Origin: Corynebacterium xerosis NBRC 16721 = ATCC 373
GTDB taxonomy: Bacteria > Actinomycetota > Actinomycetes > Mycobacteriales > Mycobacteriaceae
Assembly: GCF_001552415.1 (NCBI RefSeq)
Contig: NZ_BCRD01000002.1
Span: 124,001-188,000 of the forward strand
Direction: 5' to 3'
Length of the DNA: 64,000 nucleotides
The notes under the pieces were generated by a model, which was not told the origin of the DNA, did not search any database, and saw only the letters and a program-made list of their open reading frames with translations. A program made the translations under genes and the position numbers. Shown in pieces: positions 49,868 to 58,309 of the stretch (position 1 is its first letter; each line of letters starts with the position of its first letter).

Positions 49868-50863
49868 TCACACCTGGCTGGGGCGCAGGCCCACCAGCTG
49901 GTCGCCCCGCTTTTCGACGATCATGTCGCCGGCGACGGCCGTGGTCACGGATTCCCCCTCGGGAAGTGACGGGCGGGCGACGGGGACGTCCAAGGGGGCG
50001 CCGTCGAGCGGGGCAGCCGGGAGATCCTCCGGCGCCGGCCGCCACGACGGGCCGGGGACGCCCTCGAGCGAATAGGTGCGGACTTCGCCGTCGACGAGGA
50101 CGGCCGCGGACAACTGGCCGATGGCCACCAGGCGGGCGGGGCCGGGCAGCTCGACGTCCGAATGGACCTCGGGGGTGCGCGACTCCTCTGGGGTGACTTC
50201 CTGCAGGACCAGGCGGTGGCCGTCGGGGCAGTCGTTGACCACCGCGAGCACATCGCCGCGGGTCAGGGCGTCGGCGATGGCGCAGCCCGGGTGGGGCTGC
50301 ATGCCGGGCTCGGCAGACGCCTCGACGTCGCCGTACTCGACCGTGCGGACCAGGTCATCGCGCCACAGCTCGACCATGCGGTCGTCGCGCACGCCCGCGC
50401 GGTCGTTGGAGCGGACGGGCTCGACCTCGTCCGAGGACAGCCCGCGGCGGGTGCCCGCGTAGGAGCCGTCGCCGGCGTTCAGGGCCGTGACCTCGCCGCA
50501 CCCTGCGGGGCCGCGGAACACCGCGACGACGCGGCCGTCGGAGATCATCGCCTCGCACAGCGGGATGTCGCGGTGGTACGACCACACCTCGTCGCCGGTG
50601 CCGGGATCGATCGCCGTGACGCCGTGGTCATCCGCCGCGATGGCCAGGCCATCGACCGTGAACGGCGCCGTGGAGTTGGGGGCGTCGGCCGACCACACCT
50701 CGGTCAGCGAGGCGGGCACCGCGGCCGGCGCGGGGGAAGCCGCGATCGGGGCGTCGGCGACGACGTGGTCGACCCCGCGGGCGGGGGCCCGCCACCAGGT
50801 CCAGGCGACGACGGCGACGACCGCGGCGACGATCAGCGCGGCCGCGATCCGGTTCCGGTTCAT
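49868..50863 (-). CDS. Membrane-anchored PQQ-like beta-propeller protein (Rv3212 type)
   Basis: 331 aa. One N-terminal signal-anchor helix (about 7-23), then an extracellular domain with repeats such as LAIAADDHGVTAIDPGTGDEVWSY, typical of PQQ-like propeller blades. Rv3212 occupies the same place beside rhlE. Start ATG overlaps the rhlE stop (ATGA), so it is expressed from the rhlE message. No ligand site recognised. Confidence 0.8.
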   Translation of the reverse strand: MNRNRIAAALIVAAVVAVVAWTWWRAPARGVDHVVADAPIAASPAPAAVPASLTEVWSADAPNSTAPFTVDGLAIAADDHGVTAIDPGTGDEVWSYHRDIPLCEAMISDGRVVAVFRGPAGCGEVTALNAGDGSYAGTRRGLSSDEVEPVRSNDRAGVRDDRMVELWRDDLVRTVEYGDVEASAEPGMQPHPGCAIADALTRGDVLAVVNDCPDGHRLVLQEVTPEESRTPEVHSDVELPGPARLVAIGQLSAAVLVDGEVRTYSLEGVPGPSWRPAPEDLPAAPLDGAPLDVPVARPSLPEGESVTTAVAGDMIVEKRGDQLVGLRPSQV

Positions 50864-52200
50864 CGACGGCGCCGGCGGTCCCCGCCATCCCGGCCGCCAT
50901 GGCTTCCGCGGCCGCCGCGGCCACCGCGATCGCGCCGATCACCGCGGTCCTTGATGGGCCGCGACCCCAGCACCGGGCGGGCGGGGCCGACGGACTCGCC
51001 CGCATCCTCGGGCACGTCGAGGGCCTCGAGGAATTCCGGCGAGGTGGAGAACCACTGCGGGGGCTCCGGGAAGCCGAGGCCCAGGGCGTCGTCGATCATC
51101 TTCCAACGAGGCAGCTCGTCCCAGCCGACGAGCGTGACGGCCGTGCCGGTGTTGCCCGCGCGGCCGGTGCGGCCGATGCGGTGCACGTAGGTCATCTCGT
51201 CCTCCGGCACCTGGTGGTTGATCACGTGGGTGACGTCGTCGATGTCGATGCCGCGGGCGGCGACGTCGGTGGCCACCAGAACGTCGACGTCGCCCGACCG
51301 GAAGGCGTTGAGCGACTTCTCGCGGGCGGGCTGGCCCATGTCGCCGTGGACGGCCGTGGCCTTGAAGCCGCGCTCGCCCAACTGCTCGGCGACCGACGCC
51401 GTGGAGCGCTTGGTGCGCGCGAAGATGATGGTGCGGCCACGGCCCTCCGACTGCAGGATGCGGGCGATGACGGGCAGCTTGTCCATCTGGTGCGACTGAA
51501 AGATCACCTGGCGGGTGGTGGCGTGGATGCTCGCCTCCGATTCGCCCGACTCCGCGCGGATGTGCACCGGGCGGTCCATGAACGTGCGCGCGAGGTTGAG
51601 GATCGGCCCCGGCATGGTGGCCGAGAACAACATGGTCTGGCGGCCCTCGGGCACGGCCCGCAGGATCTTCTCGATGTCCGGCAGGAAACCGAGGTCGAGC
51701 ATCTCGTCGGCCTCGTCGAGGACCAGCACGCGCACCGCACCGAGGTTGAGATTTCCCCGCTGGTGCAGGTCGATCAGGCGCCCCGGGGTGCCGACGACCA
51801 CGTCGACGCCCGACTCCAGCACGTCGATCTGCTCGTCGTACGGGCGGCCGCCGTAGATGGTGGTGACGCGCAGGCCGACGGATTCGGCGATCGGAGTGAT
51901 GTCCTCGCCCACCTGCACCGCCAGTTCGCGGGTGGGGACCACGATCAGGGCCCGCGGGGTGCCGTCGGGCTCGGGCACCCGGGCGTCGTCGAAGACCCGG
52001 TCGATCAGCGGCACGCCGAAGCCCAGGGTCTTGCCCATGCCCGTGCGGGCCTGGCCGATGATGTCGGTGCCGTCCAGCGCCAGCGGCAGCGTCAGCTCCT
52101 GGATGGCGAAGGTCCGGGTGATGCCCCCCGACGCCAGGGCGTCGCAGATTTCCGCGGCGACCCCCAATTCGACGAACGTCGGCGCGGGACGGTCTGCCAC
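50860..52200 (-). CDS. rhlE: DEAD-box RNA helicase RhlE
   Basis: 446 aa. Motifs in order: Q motif (ITRTFAIQELTLPLAL), ARTGMGKT (I), PTRELAVQV (Ia), VLDEADEMLDLG (II), FSATMPG (III), IIFARTKR (IV), VATDVAARGIDI (V), HRIGRTGRAG (VI). A Gly/Arg-rich C-terminus (DRGGRGGRGSHGGRDGGDRRRRR) binds RNA. GTG 52200 is preferred over ATG 52215 because AAGGAG lies 6 bases before the GTG, that is, just inside the longer frame. Rv3211 in M. tuberculosis. Confidence 0.93.
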   Translation of the reverse strand: MADRPAPTFVELGVAAEICDALASGGITRTFAIQELTLPLALDGTDIIGQARTGMGKTLGFGVPLIDRVFDDARVPEPDGTPRALIVVPTRELAVQVGEDITPIAESVGLRVTTIYGGRPYDEQIDVLESGVDVVVGTPGRLIDLHQRGNLNLGAVRVLVLDEADEMLDLGFLPDIEKILRAVPEGRQTMLFSATMPGPILNLARTFMDRPVHIRAESGESEASIHATTRQVIFQSHQMDKLPVIARILQSEGRGRTIIFARTKRSTASVAEQLGERGFKATAVHGDMGQPAREKSLNAFRSGDVDVLVATDVAARGIDIDDVTHVINHQVPEDEMTYVHRIGRTGRAGNTGTAVTLVGWDELPRWKMIDDALGLGFPEPPQWFSTSPEFLEALDVPEDAGESVGPARPVLGSRPIKDRGDRRDRGGRGGRGSHGGRDGGDRRRRR

Positions 52201-52263
52201 CGGAATCTCCTTCATGCTGGGTGCTGCTCGGTCGTCCCCGATACTAGCCGTGGTGGCGCGGGT

Positions 52264-52269
52264 TATGAT
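52264..52269 (+). promoter_or_regulatory. -10 box of a leaderless DUF3107 transcript
   Basis: TATGAT ends 7 bases before the ATG at 52277; a near-consensus example of the leaderless pattern. Confidence 0.5.
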
Positions 52270-52276
52270 GTCCCGC

Positions 52277-52501
52277 ATGGACATCACCATCGGATTCGTT
52301 GACAACCCCCGCGAACTGAACATCGCCGGAGTCGAGGGCGGCCGGGAGCTGGCCGCCTCCATTCCGGATCGCCTCGCGGCCGGGGAGGGCGTCCTCGAGC
52401 TCGTCGACGGCGCCGGTAAGACCCACTTCGCGGTCATCGCGAAGATCGCGTACGTGCAGGTCGGCCCGGCGGCGCCCCGCCAGGTCGGCTTCATCGCCTG
52501 A
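52277..52501 (+). CDS. DUF3107 family protein (Rv3208A/TB9.4 type)
   Basis: 74 aa, small alpha/beta protein conserved across actinobacteria. MDITIGFVDNPRELNI (RE-SAR-like start), VLELVDGAGKTHFAVIAKIAYVQVG. The mycobacterial homologue is a known ATP-binding small antigen of unclear role. Leaderless start; 33 bases before the next gene. Confidence 0.87.
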   Translation: MDITIGFVDNPRELNIAGVEGGRELAASIPDRLAAGEGVLELVDGAGKTHFAVIAKIAYVQVGPAAPRQVGFIA

Positions 52502-52533
52502 TCCCGCGTTTTCGGATCGGTCGTCGCCCGCAC

Positions 52534-53391
52534 ATGAGCAGAGAATCCTTTTTCGTCCGGTTCGCACGGAAGTGGGGATGGCGCGCATACGCCATCCCCG
52601 TTCTTCTGGTGCTCACCGTCATCGTCGTCGCCGACGTCATCCGCGACGTCCGCGGCGAGGAGACGGGAATGTCGGCGGCGACGAGCGAACTCCCGCCGGG
52701 CCCCGTGCCCGAGGGCGGGTACGCCGAAAACCTGGACGTGGGGCAGCTGCCCCCGGGCGGCCCGTTCACCGAGGACTCGTCCGGCGTGTTCGTCCCCGTC
52801 GACCTCGTGTCGGATCAGGTGGGCGCGGGCGAGGACACCATCATGCGCTACGCCGTGGAGATCGAGGACACGGTCGACCCGGTGCGTTTCGGCGGCCCCG
52901 ACGCCTTCGCCGGGATGATCGACGCGACGCTGGCCGACGAACGCGGCTGGATCCGCGACGACGCCTTCGCGTTCCGGCACGTCGCCCGCGACGACGACCC
53001 GGACCTGATCTTCCAGCTGACGTCCACGGACACCGCGCACCGGGAGTGCGGGTACGAGATCCCGCTGGAGACCAGCTGCTCGATTTCCGACCCCACCGGC
53101 GACGGCCCGACCAGGGTGCTCATCAACGAGGCCCGCTGGGTCCGCGGCGCCCTGCCCTTCGAGGGGGACCTGGGCGCCTACCGCCAGTACCTGATCAACC
53201 ACGAGGTCGGCCACGCCATCGGCTACGCCGCCCACGAGTCGTGCCCCGGCCCCGGCGCCGTGGCGCCGATCATGATGCAGCAGACGCTGTCGCTGGACAA
53301 TTCCGAATTGCACAAGCTCAATCCGAACGAGGTGTACCCCGATGACGGAGCCCGCTGCGCGCCGAACCCCTGGCCCTACCCGCTCGGCTGA
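52534..53391 (+). CDS. DUF3152 protein with metzincin-type zinc motif
   Basis: 285 aa, exported. One N-terminal signal-anchor helix (about 19-37) and an extracellular domain ending in NHEVGHAIGYAAH: HExxHxxGxxH with H223, E224, H227 and a possible third ligand H234 (the motif is written out in positions, not assumed). A methionine-rich turn (APIMMQQT) follows, as in metzincins. This supports an active extracellular zinc protease, though no substrate is known. Its last 50 bases overlap the next gene's start. Corresponds to Rv3207c. Confidence 0.85.
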   Translation: MSRESFFVRFARKWGWRAYAIPVLLVLTVIVVADVIRDVRGEETGMSAATSELPPGPVPEGGYAENLDVGQLPPGGPFTEDSSGVFVPVDLVSDQVGAGEDTIMRYAVEIEDTVDPVRFGGPDAFAGMIDATLADERGWIRDDAFAFRHVARDDDPDLIFQLTSTDTAHRECGYEIPLETSCSISDPTGDGPTRVLINEARWVRGALPFEGDLGAYRQYLINHEVGHAIGYAAHESCPGPGAVAPIMMQQTLSLDNSELHKLNPNEVYPDDGARCAPNPWPYPLG

Positions 53392-54136
53392 TCCCGGTTT
53401 CGATCCGGATCGTTATGCCCGGCACCTGCCGATCCCCGGTTTCGGCGAGGAAGGCCAGCGCCGGCTCGCGGGCGCGAGCGTCCTCATGGTCGGCGCCGGC
53501 GGCCTGGGGTCTCCGGTCGGCCTCTATTTGGCGGCGGTGGGCGTCGGAAAGCTCACCATCGTCGATGATGACCGCGTCGACCTGACCAACCTGCAGCGGC
53601 AGGTCATCCACCGCGTCGCGGACATCGACCGGCCGAAGGTGGAATCCGCGGCCGAGCGGATGGCCGCGCTGAACCCCGACATCGAGATCGCCACCGTCGA
53701 CGTGCGGCTCACGCCCGACAACGTCGACGGGATCATCGCCGGCCACGACCTGGTCATCGACGGCACGGACAATTTCGAGACCCGCTACCTGGTCGGCGAC
53801 GCGTGCCGGCGCGCCGGCATCGTCGAGGTGTGGGGCACCATCCGCCAGCTCGGCGGTCAGGTCAGCGTGTTCGGGCTGGACCTGGGCGGCGGTCGTCGCG
53901 TGTGGCTGCGCGACCTGTACCCGGAGCCGCCGGCGCCCGAGACGGTGCTGACGGCGGCGCAGACCGGCATTTTGGGCACGGTCCCGGGGACGATCGGCAC
54001 GATCATGGCCACCGAAGCGGTCAAGGTGATCACGGGGCTCGGCGAGCCGCTGTCGGGGCGCGTGCTCTTCTACGATTCGGCGGCGATGTCCTTCCGCGAG
54101 TTCCGGTTCGCGGGGGACGCGGGGGAGGTCCGATGA
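53342..54136 (+). CDS. E1-like adenylyltransferase (ThiF/MoeB family) lacking zinc cysteines
   Basis: 264 aa. GAGGLGSP (51-58) nucleotide loop, DDDRVDLTNLQRQ and the substrate loop VIDGTDNFETRYLV are intact, so adenylation of a ThiS/MoaD-like C-terminus is plausible. The zinc-binding CxxC pairs and the catalytic cysteine segment usually found (CYRCLFPE, CAEAGVLG) read WLRDLYPE and AAQTGILG, and the whole protein has a single cysteine. No rhodanese domain. It overlaps the DUF3152 gene by 50 bases with no later start available. Neighbour matches moeB1 (Rv3206c). Confidence 0.87.
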   Translation: MTEPAARRTPGPTRSADPGFDPDRYARHLPIPGFGEEGQRRLAGASVLMVGAGGLGSPVGLYLAAVGVGKLTIVDDDRVDLTNLQRQVIHRVADIDRPKVESAAERMAALNPDIEIATVDVRLTPDNVDGIIAGHDLVIDGTDNFETRYLVGDACRRAGIVEVWGTIRQLGGQVSVFGLDLGGGRRVWLRDLYPEPPAPETVLTAAQTGILGTVPGTIGTIMATEAVKVITGLGEPLSGRVLFYDSAAMSFREFRFAGDAGEVR

Positions 54137-54966
54137 CGGGCACGCCCCCCGCCCACGTGCCCGAGGCGTTCGGCGTGTCGGGCAGCCCCGAGCCGGCCGG
54201 CCCCGCGTGGGACGACGGTTGGATCTACGGCGACGTGGTCATTTCCGCGGTCGCGGACTCCTCGCGCGCGGCGTGGTCGGCGAAGCTGCTGGAGATGCTG
54301 GTCGTCGACGGCGTGGACGTCGCCCATCCGGTGCGCACCAGCGACGGCCGCCACGTGCTGGCGGGGTGGCGCGCGCGGCAGCATCGCCCGGGCCGCCCGG
54401 AGCCGCGGGCGGACGAGACGATCGTGGCCTGCGGGCGCCTCGACGAGGCCTTGGCCGGCATCGAGCGCCCCCGTTTCCTGGCCCGCGGCGGCGGCGACGT
54501 CTTCGACATGTGCGACCGCGCGGCGTGGGCCGAGGACCCCATCGAACAGCTCGAGGGGCTGCTGGATCCCGCTGCGGTGCCGCGCGGGGACGCGGCCGAG
54601 GCGTTGGCGGCCGCGGGCGGCCTGATCTGCCTGCGGGGCCAGCTGCGCGCGGAAGGACAGCTGGTGCACGGGGATCCGGTGGGCACGTTGCTTTACGACG
54701 GGGCCGCGGCGCCGTTGCTCGTCGACGTCGTCCCGAGGTGGCATCCGGCGGGCTGGACCTCCGCCGTGGCGGCCGTCGACGCGCTGGCGTGGGGAGGGGC
54801 CGACGAGGATCTGCTGGGCAGGTTCGATCACGTCCCCCATTGGGATGCGCTGTTGGCGCGGGCGATCTGCCATCGGCTGTTCCTCCACGCCGCCCATCCG
54901 GGTTCGCGGCCGGCCGCCTGGCGCGGTTTGGCGCGGGCGGCGGAGCTGGTGCGGGCGCGGCTGTAG
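54133..54966 (+). CDS. TIGR02569 family protein (Rv3205c type)
   Basis: 277 aa. Kinase-like build related to aminoglycoside phosphotransferases: an N-lobe WIYGDVVISAV, HPVRTSDGRHVLAGW, and a C-lobe with LVHGDPVGTLLY (catalytic-loop-like HGD) and ICHRLFLHAAHPGSRPA. Actinobacterial conserved family of unknown substrate that always lies beside moeB and adnA. ATG overlaps the previous stop (ATGA). Confidence 0.82.
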   Translation: MTGTPPAHVPEAFGVSGSPEPAGPAWDDGWIYGDVVISAVADSSRAAWSAKLLEMLVVDGVDVAHPVRTSDGRHVLAGWRARQHRPGRPEPRADETIVACGRLDEALAGIERPRFLARGGGDVFDMCDRAAWAEDPIEQLEGLLDPAAVPRGDAAEALAAAGGLICLRGQLRAEGQLVHGDPVGTLLYDGAAAPLLVDVVPRWHPAGWTSAVAAVDALAWGGADEDLLGRFDHVPHWDALLARAICHRLFLHAAHPGSRPAAWRGLARAAELVRARL

Positions 54967-55010
54967 TCGGCCGCCGGCGGTTTTCGCGGGCCACCGGCAG
55001 GCGGGGAACG

Positions 55011-55044
55011 TCCGTTCGAACGGATCCCCGTCGTGTGCCATGAT
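55011..55044 (+). promoter_or_regulatory. adnA promoter: palindrome and leaderless -10
   Basis: TCCGTTCGAACGGA (55011-55024), a perfect 14-bp palindrome, sits 14 bases before CATGAT (55039-55044), which ends 7 bases before the ATG. Confidence 0.45.
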
Positions 55045-55051
55045 GGGCGCC

Positions 55052-58000
55052 ATGAGCGAGATGCCGATGGTGCGGTTGACGGAGCCCGGGGCTCCGGCGC
55101 AGCGGACGTGGGAGGGGCCGGTGGCCGCCCTGTTTCCGGGGGACGACCGCCTGTCGGAGCTGAAGGTCCCGGGCGAGGCGTGGCAGGTCGTCGGCGGGCC
55201 GGGAACGGGAAAGTCGGCGCTGCTGGTGGATCTGGCTGCGGCGCATGTGGCGGCGGGGTGGGCCGCCGATTCCGTGCAGGTGCTGGCGCCGTCGAAGGAG
55301 GCGGCGTCGCGGTTGCGCGACGACGTGGCTCGCAGGCTGCCGAAGTCGTCCGGGGCTGGATCCGGTGGCATGGTGCGCGCGGTGCATTCGCTGGCGTTTG
55401 CGCTGGTGCGCGCGGCTGCGGTGCGGGTGGGCAAGCCGGAGCCGGCACTGGCGACGGGTGCGCGGCAGGATGCGGTGATCCGTGAACTGCTGGAGGGCCA
55501 CGCCGACGCCGGCGGGGCGTATTGGCCGGAGCGCCTGGTGCCGGCACTGCGCATGCGCGGCATGGCGCGGCAGTTGCGCGATTTGCTGTTGCGGGCGGCT
55601 GAGCGGGGCGTCGGAGCCGACGAATTGGAGAGGCTCGGCGAGGTGCACGGGATCGCCGAATGGGTCGCGGCGGGGACGTTCCTGCGCGAGTACCGGCGCG
55701 TGATGCGGCTGGCGTGGCACGAGGAACTCAATGCCGCGGAACTGGTGTCGGCGGCGGTGGCGGCCGTCGACGCCGATCCGTCGTTGATCGCGGAGGCCGG
55801 CATCCGCGTGCTGTTGGTCGACGATGCGGAGCATCTGGACCCCCAATCGGCCGAGTTGATCCGCCGGCTGCTGCCGGCCACCGAGGTTGCGGTGGTCACC
55901 GGCGACCGGGATCAGTCGGTGCTGCGGTTCCGCGGCGCGGATTCGGAGTTCCTGGACACCGTCGCGGATCCGGAGCGGCGGATCGTCCTGCATTCCTCCC
56001 GCCGCTGCACCCCGGAGATCGCCGTGGCCGCCAACCGCGTGTCCGGGCGGTTGCCGGGGAACCCGCCGGAGCGGGGCATCCGGGGCACCCGCTTCGACGG
56101 GGAGCGGCCGGCGGCGCGGGTGGTCGTGCACGACACGGGGATGGGGGAGAAGGCGACCATCGCCGACTTCCTGCGGCGGGCCCACCTCGAGGACGGGGTG
56201 GCGTGGAGCGACATGGCCGTGCTGGTGCGTTCCGGCGCGGGTGAATCGGCGCTGCACAGGTCGCTGGCGCGGGCGGGCGTGCCCGTGCGCATGGATCCGA
56301 CGGACGTGGTGCTGGGCGAACAACGGATGGTCTCCGCGCTGGTGCTCGCCTTGCGGGCCGTCGACGAGGGACTGGAGCCGTCGGAGTGGGAGCGCCTTCT
56401 GACGGGGCCGCTGGGCAACGCCGACCCCGTGACCCTGACGCGGCTGGTCCGCGGCGTCCGGCGCGCCGATCTGGCGGGGGAGCGGGCCATGGACCGCATC
56501 ATCGGCCTGCTGGCGGCGGAGCGGCGTTCGGCCGAGCAAGAGGAACTTCTCGCCGGACTGCCCGAACGCGAGCGGGACGTGCTGGCCGGGCCGTTGCGCA
56601 TCCTCGACGCCGGCCGCGCCGCCCGCGACGAGGGGCCGGAGGCCGTCGCTTGGGCGTTGTGGGAGGCGTCGGGCTTGGCCGATCACCTCATGGCCGTGTC
56701 GCTTCGTGGTGGCGCGGCCGGGTCGGCGGCGGACCGGGACCTGGACGGGGTCATGACCTTCTTCGATTTCCTCGGCGACCTGGTCGAGGGGGACCCGTCG
56801 GTGACCATCGCCGCCGTGGTCCGCGAGATCGCGGCGCAAGAATTGCCGACCGGCGCCCGCGACCGCCGCGGCGCCGAGCGGGAGGCTGTGGTCATCCTCT
56901 CGGCCCACGCGGCGCTGGGTCGCGAGTGGGAGGCCGTCGCCGTGGCCGGGGTGCAGGAGGACGTGTGGCCGTCGTTGGGCCGGACGGGGTCCGTCGTCGG
57001 GCAGCAGGAGCTGGTCGATTTGCTCGACGACGGCATCGAACCGGGTACGCCGGTCTCGCACGCGGCCGAAAGGCTGGCCGAGGAACGGCGGCTGTTCCAC
57101 GTGGCGGTGTCGCGTGCGCGGCGTCGTCTGCTGGTCACGGCCGTCGATGCGCCTGACGACGAGGGCGCGCCGAGCCGGTTCCTCGGTGAACTCGGCGAAG
57201 AGGTGGAGTTGCGCGGAGCCGCCGGAGCCGCCATCGCCGCCGAAGCTGCCGAAACCGCTGATGGAGATGCCGCGGCGGGAATCGGCGATGGCGACGACCC
57301 GGTGGACGTGCCCGTGTCCGAGAGCACGGAGCGCATCTCCAGGGTCCTGTCCATGGGGTCGCTGCTCGCGGAGCTGCGTGCCGCCGTGCTGTCCGACTCC
57401 GCGGGCCCCGCCCGCCGCGCCCGGGCGGCCCGCCAATTGGCGCGCCTGGCGGAGGACGGGGTGCCCGGCGCAGACCCCTCCCAGTGGTGGGGGCTGGCGG
57501 ACCCCAGCACCGATGAGCCGGTCGCGCAGCCGCCGGTGCGGGTCAGCCCGTCGAAGGTCGGCAAGGTCCTGGAATGCCCGCTGCGGGCGATGCTGGAACA
57601 GCCGTCCTCGTCGGATCAGATGGCGCTGGGCACGGCGTTTCACCGTGTCGTCGAGGCGCTGGAAGACGGCGTCGCTGTGGCGGATGCGACGCAGTCGCTG
57701 GTCCGCGCACTGCCGGAGCTCGTCGATGAGCCGGAGTGGCGCATCGGGGCCATGGAGCGGGAGTGGGCCGACGCCGTTGGTGCGTGGGAGGCGTGGACCG
57801 CCGGATCGTCGCCCGTCGGCACCGAAATCGACGTGCGCGTGCCCGTGGGCGACGACGCCGTCATCGCCGGGCGCATCGACCGGCTTGAGGAGCACCCCGA
57901 AGGCGGCTACACCGTCGTGGACGTCAAGACGGGGGCGAACGTGCCTTCGGCCGGGGACGTCGAGGACAACCCGCAGTTGGCCGTCTATCAGCTGGCGCTG

Positions 58001-58309
58001 TCCGAGGGGCGTTTCGAGGCCGACGGCCCGGGCGGCGGCGGGAGCGGGGACGCCGGGGCGCGGATCGTCGGGGGCGAGGGGCTGGCGACCGGCGGCGGCA
58101 AGCTCGTCTACCCGCGCAAGCCCGTCGCGTCCGGGGCGTCGGTGCGGACGCAGTCCGTGCACACCCCGGAGAAGCTGGCGGAGTGGCGGGAGATGGTCCT
58201 GCGGGTCGCCGCGGACATGCGGGGCCCCGGTGCGTTGGCCACGCCGGGGGACCATTGCAAGCATTGCGGCGTGCGGTTGGCGTGCCCCGCGAAGGAGGGC
58301 GACCGATGA
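55052..58309 (+). CDS. adnA: AdnA helicase-nuclease subunit (UvrD-like helicase with RecB-type nuclease)
   Basis: 1085 aa subunit of the AdnAB double-strand-break resection machine of actinobacteria. Superfamily 1 helicase: GGPGTGKS (48-55), LLVDDAEHLDPQSAELI (Walker B region), TGDRDQSVLRFRG (motif III), SAHAALGREWEAVAVAGVQED (motif V) and VAVSRARRRLLVTAV (motif VI). The C-terminal RecB nuclease carries VVDVKTG and an iron-sulphur cysteine set: one in KVLECPLRAML and three in HCKHCGVRLACP. In AdnA from mycobacteria the motor is weak and the nuclease cuts the 5' strand. Overlaps adnB by ATGA. Confidence 0.93.
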   Translation: MSEMPMVRLTEPGAPAQRTWEGPVAALFPGDDRLSELKVPGEAWQVVGGPGTGKSALLVDLAAAHVAAGWAADSVQVLAPSKEAASRLRDDVARRLPKSSGAGSGGMVRAVHSLAFALVRAAAVRVGKPEPALATGARQDAVIRELLEGHADAGGAYWPERLVPALRMRGMARQLRDLLLRAAERGVGADELERLGEVHGIAEWVAAGTFLREYRRVMRLAWHEELNAAELVSAAVAAVDADPSLIAEAGIRVLLVDDAEHLDPQSAELIRRLLPATEVAVVTGDRDQSVLRFRGADSEFLDTVADPERRIVLHSSRRCTPEIAVAANRVSGRLPGNPPERGIRGTRFDGERPAARVVVHDTGMGEKATIADFLRRAHLEDGVAWSDMAVLVRSGAGESALHRSLARAGVPVRMDPTDVVLGEQRMVSALVLALRAVDEGLEPSEWERLLTGPLGNADPVTLTRLVRGVRRADLAGERAMDRIIGLLAAERRSAEQEELLAGLPERERDVLAGPLRILDAGRAARDEGPEAVAWALWEASGLADHLMAVSLRGGAAGSAADRDLDGVMTFFDFLGDLVEGDPSVTIAAVVREIAAQELPTGARDRRGAEREAVVILSAHAALGREWEAVAVAGVQEDVWPSLGRTGSVVGQQELVDLLDDGIEPGTPVSHAAERLAEERRLFHVAVSRARRRLLVTAVDAPDDEGAPSRFLGELGEEVELRGAAGAAIAAEAAETADGDAAAGIGDGDDPVDVPVSESTERISRVLSMGSLLAELRAAVLSDSAGPARRARAARQLARLAEDGVPGADPSQWWGLADPSTDEPVAQPPVRVSPSKVGKVLECPLRAMLEQPSSSDQMALGTAFHRVVEALEDGVAVADATQSLVRALPELVDEPEWRIGAMEREWADAVGAWEAWTAGSSPVGTEIDVRVPVGDDAVIAGRIDRLEEHPEGGYTVVDVKTGANVPSAGDVEDNPQLAVYQLALSEGRFEADGPGGGGSGDAGARIVGGEGLATGGGKLVYPRKPVASGASVRTQSVHTPEKLAEWREMVLRVAADMRGPGALATPGDHCKHCGVRLACPAKEGDR

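Noticed and set aside
55011-55024. LexA box upstream of adnA
   Set aside because: The half-sites are fused in the reverse order of TCGAAC-N4-GTTCGA; kept only as an unexplained palindrome.
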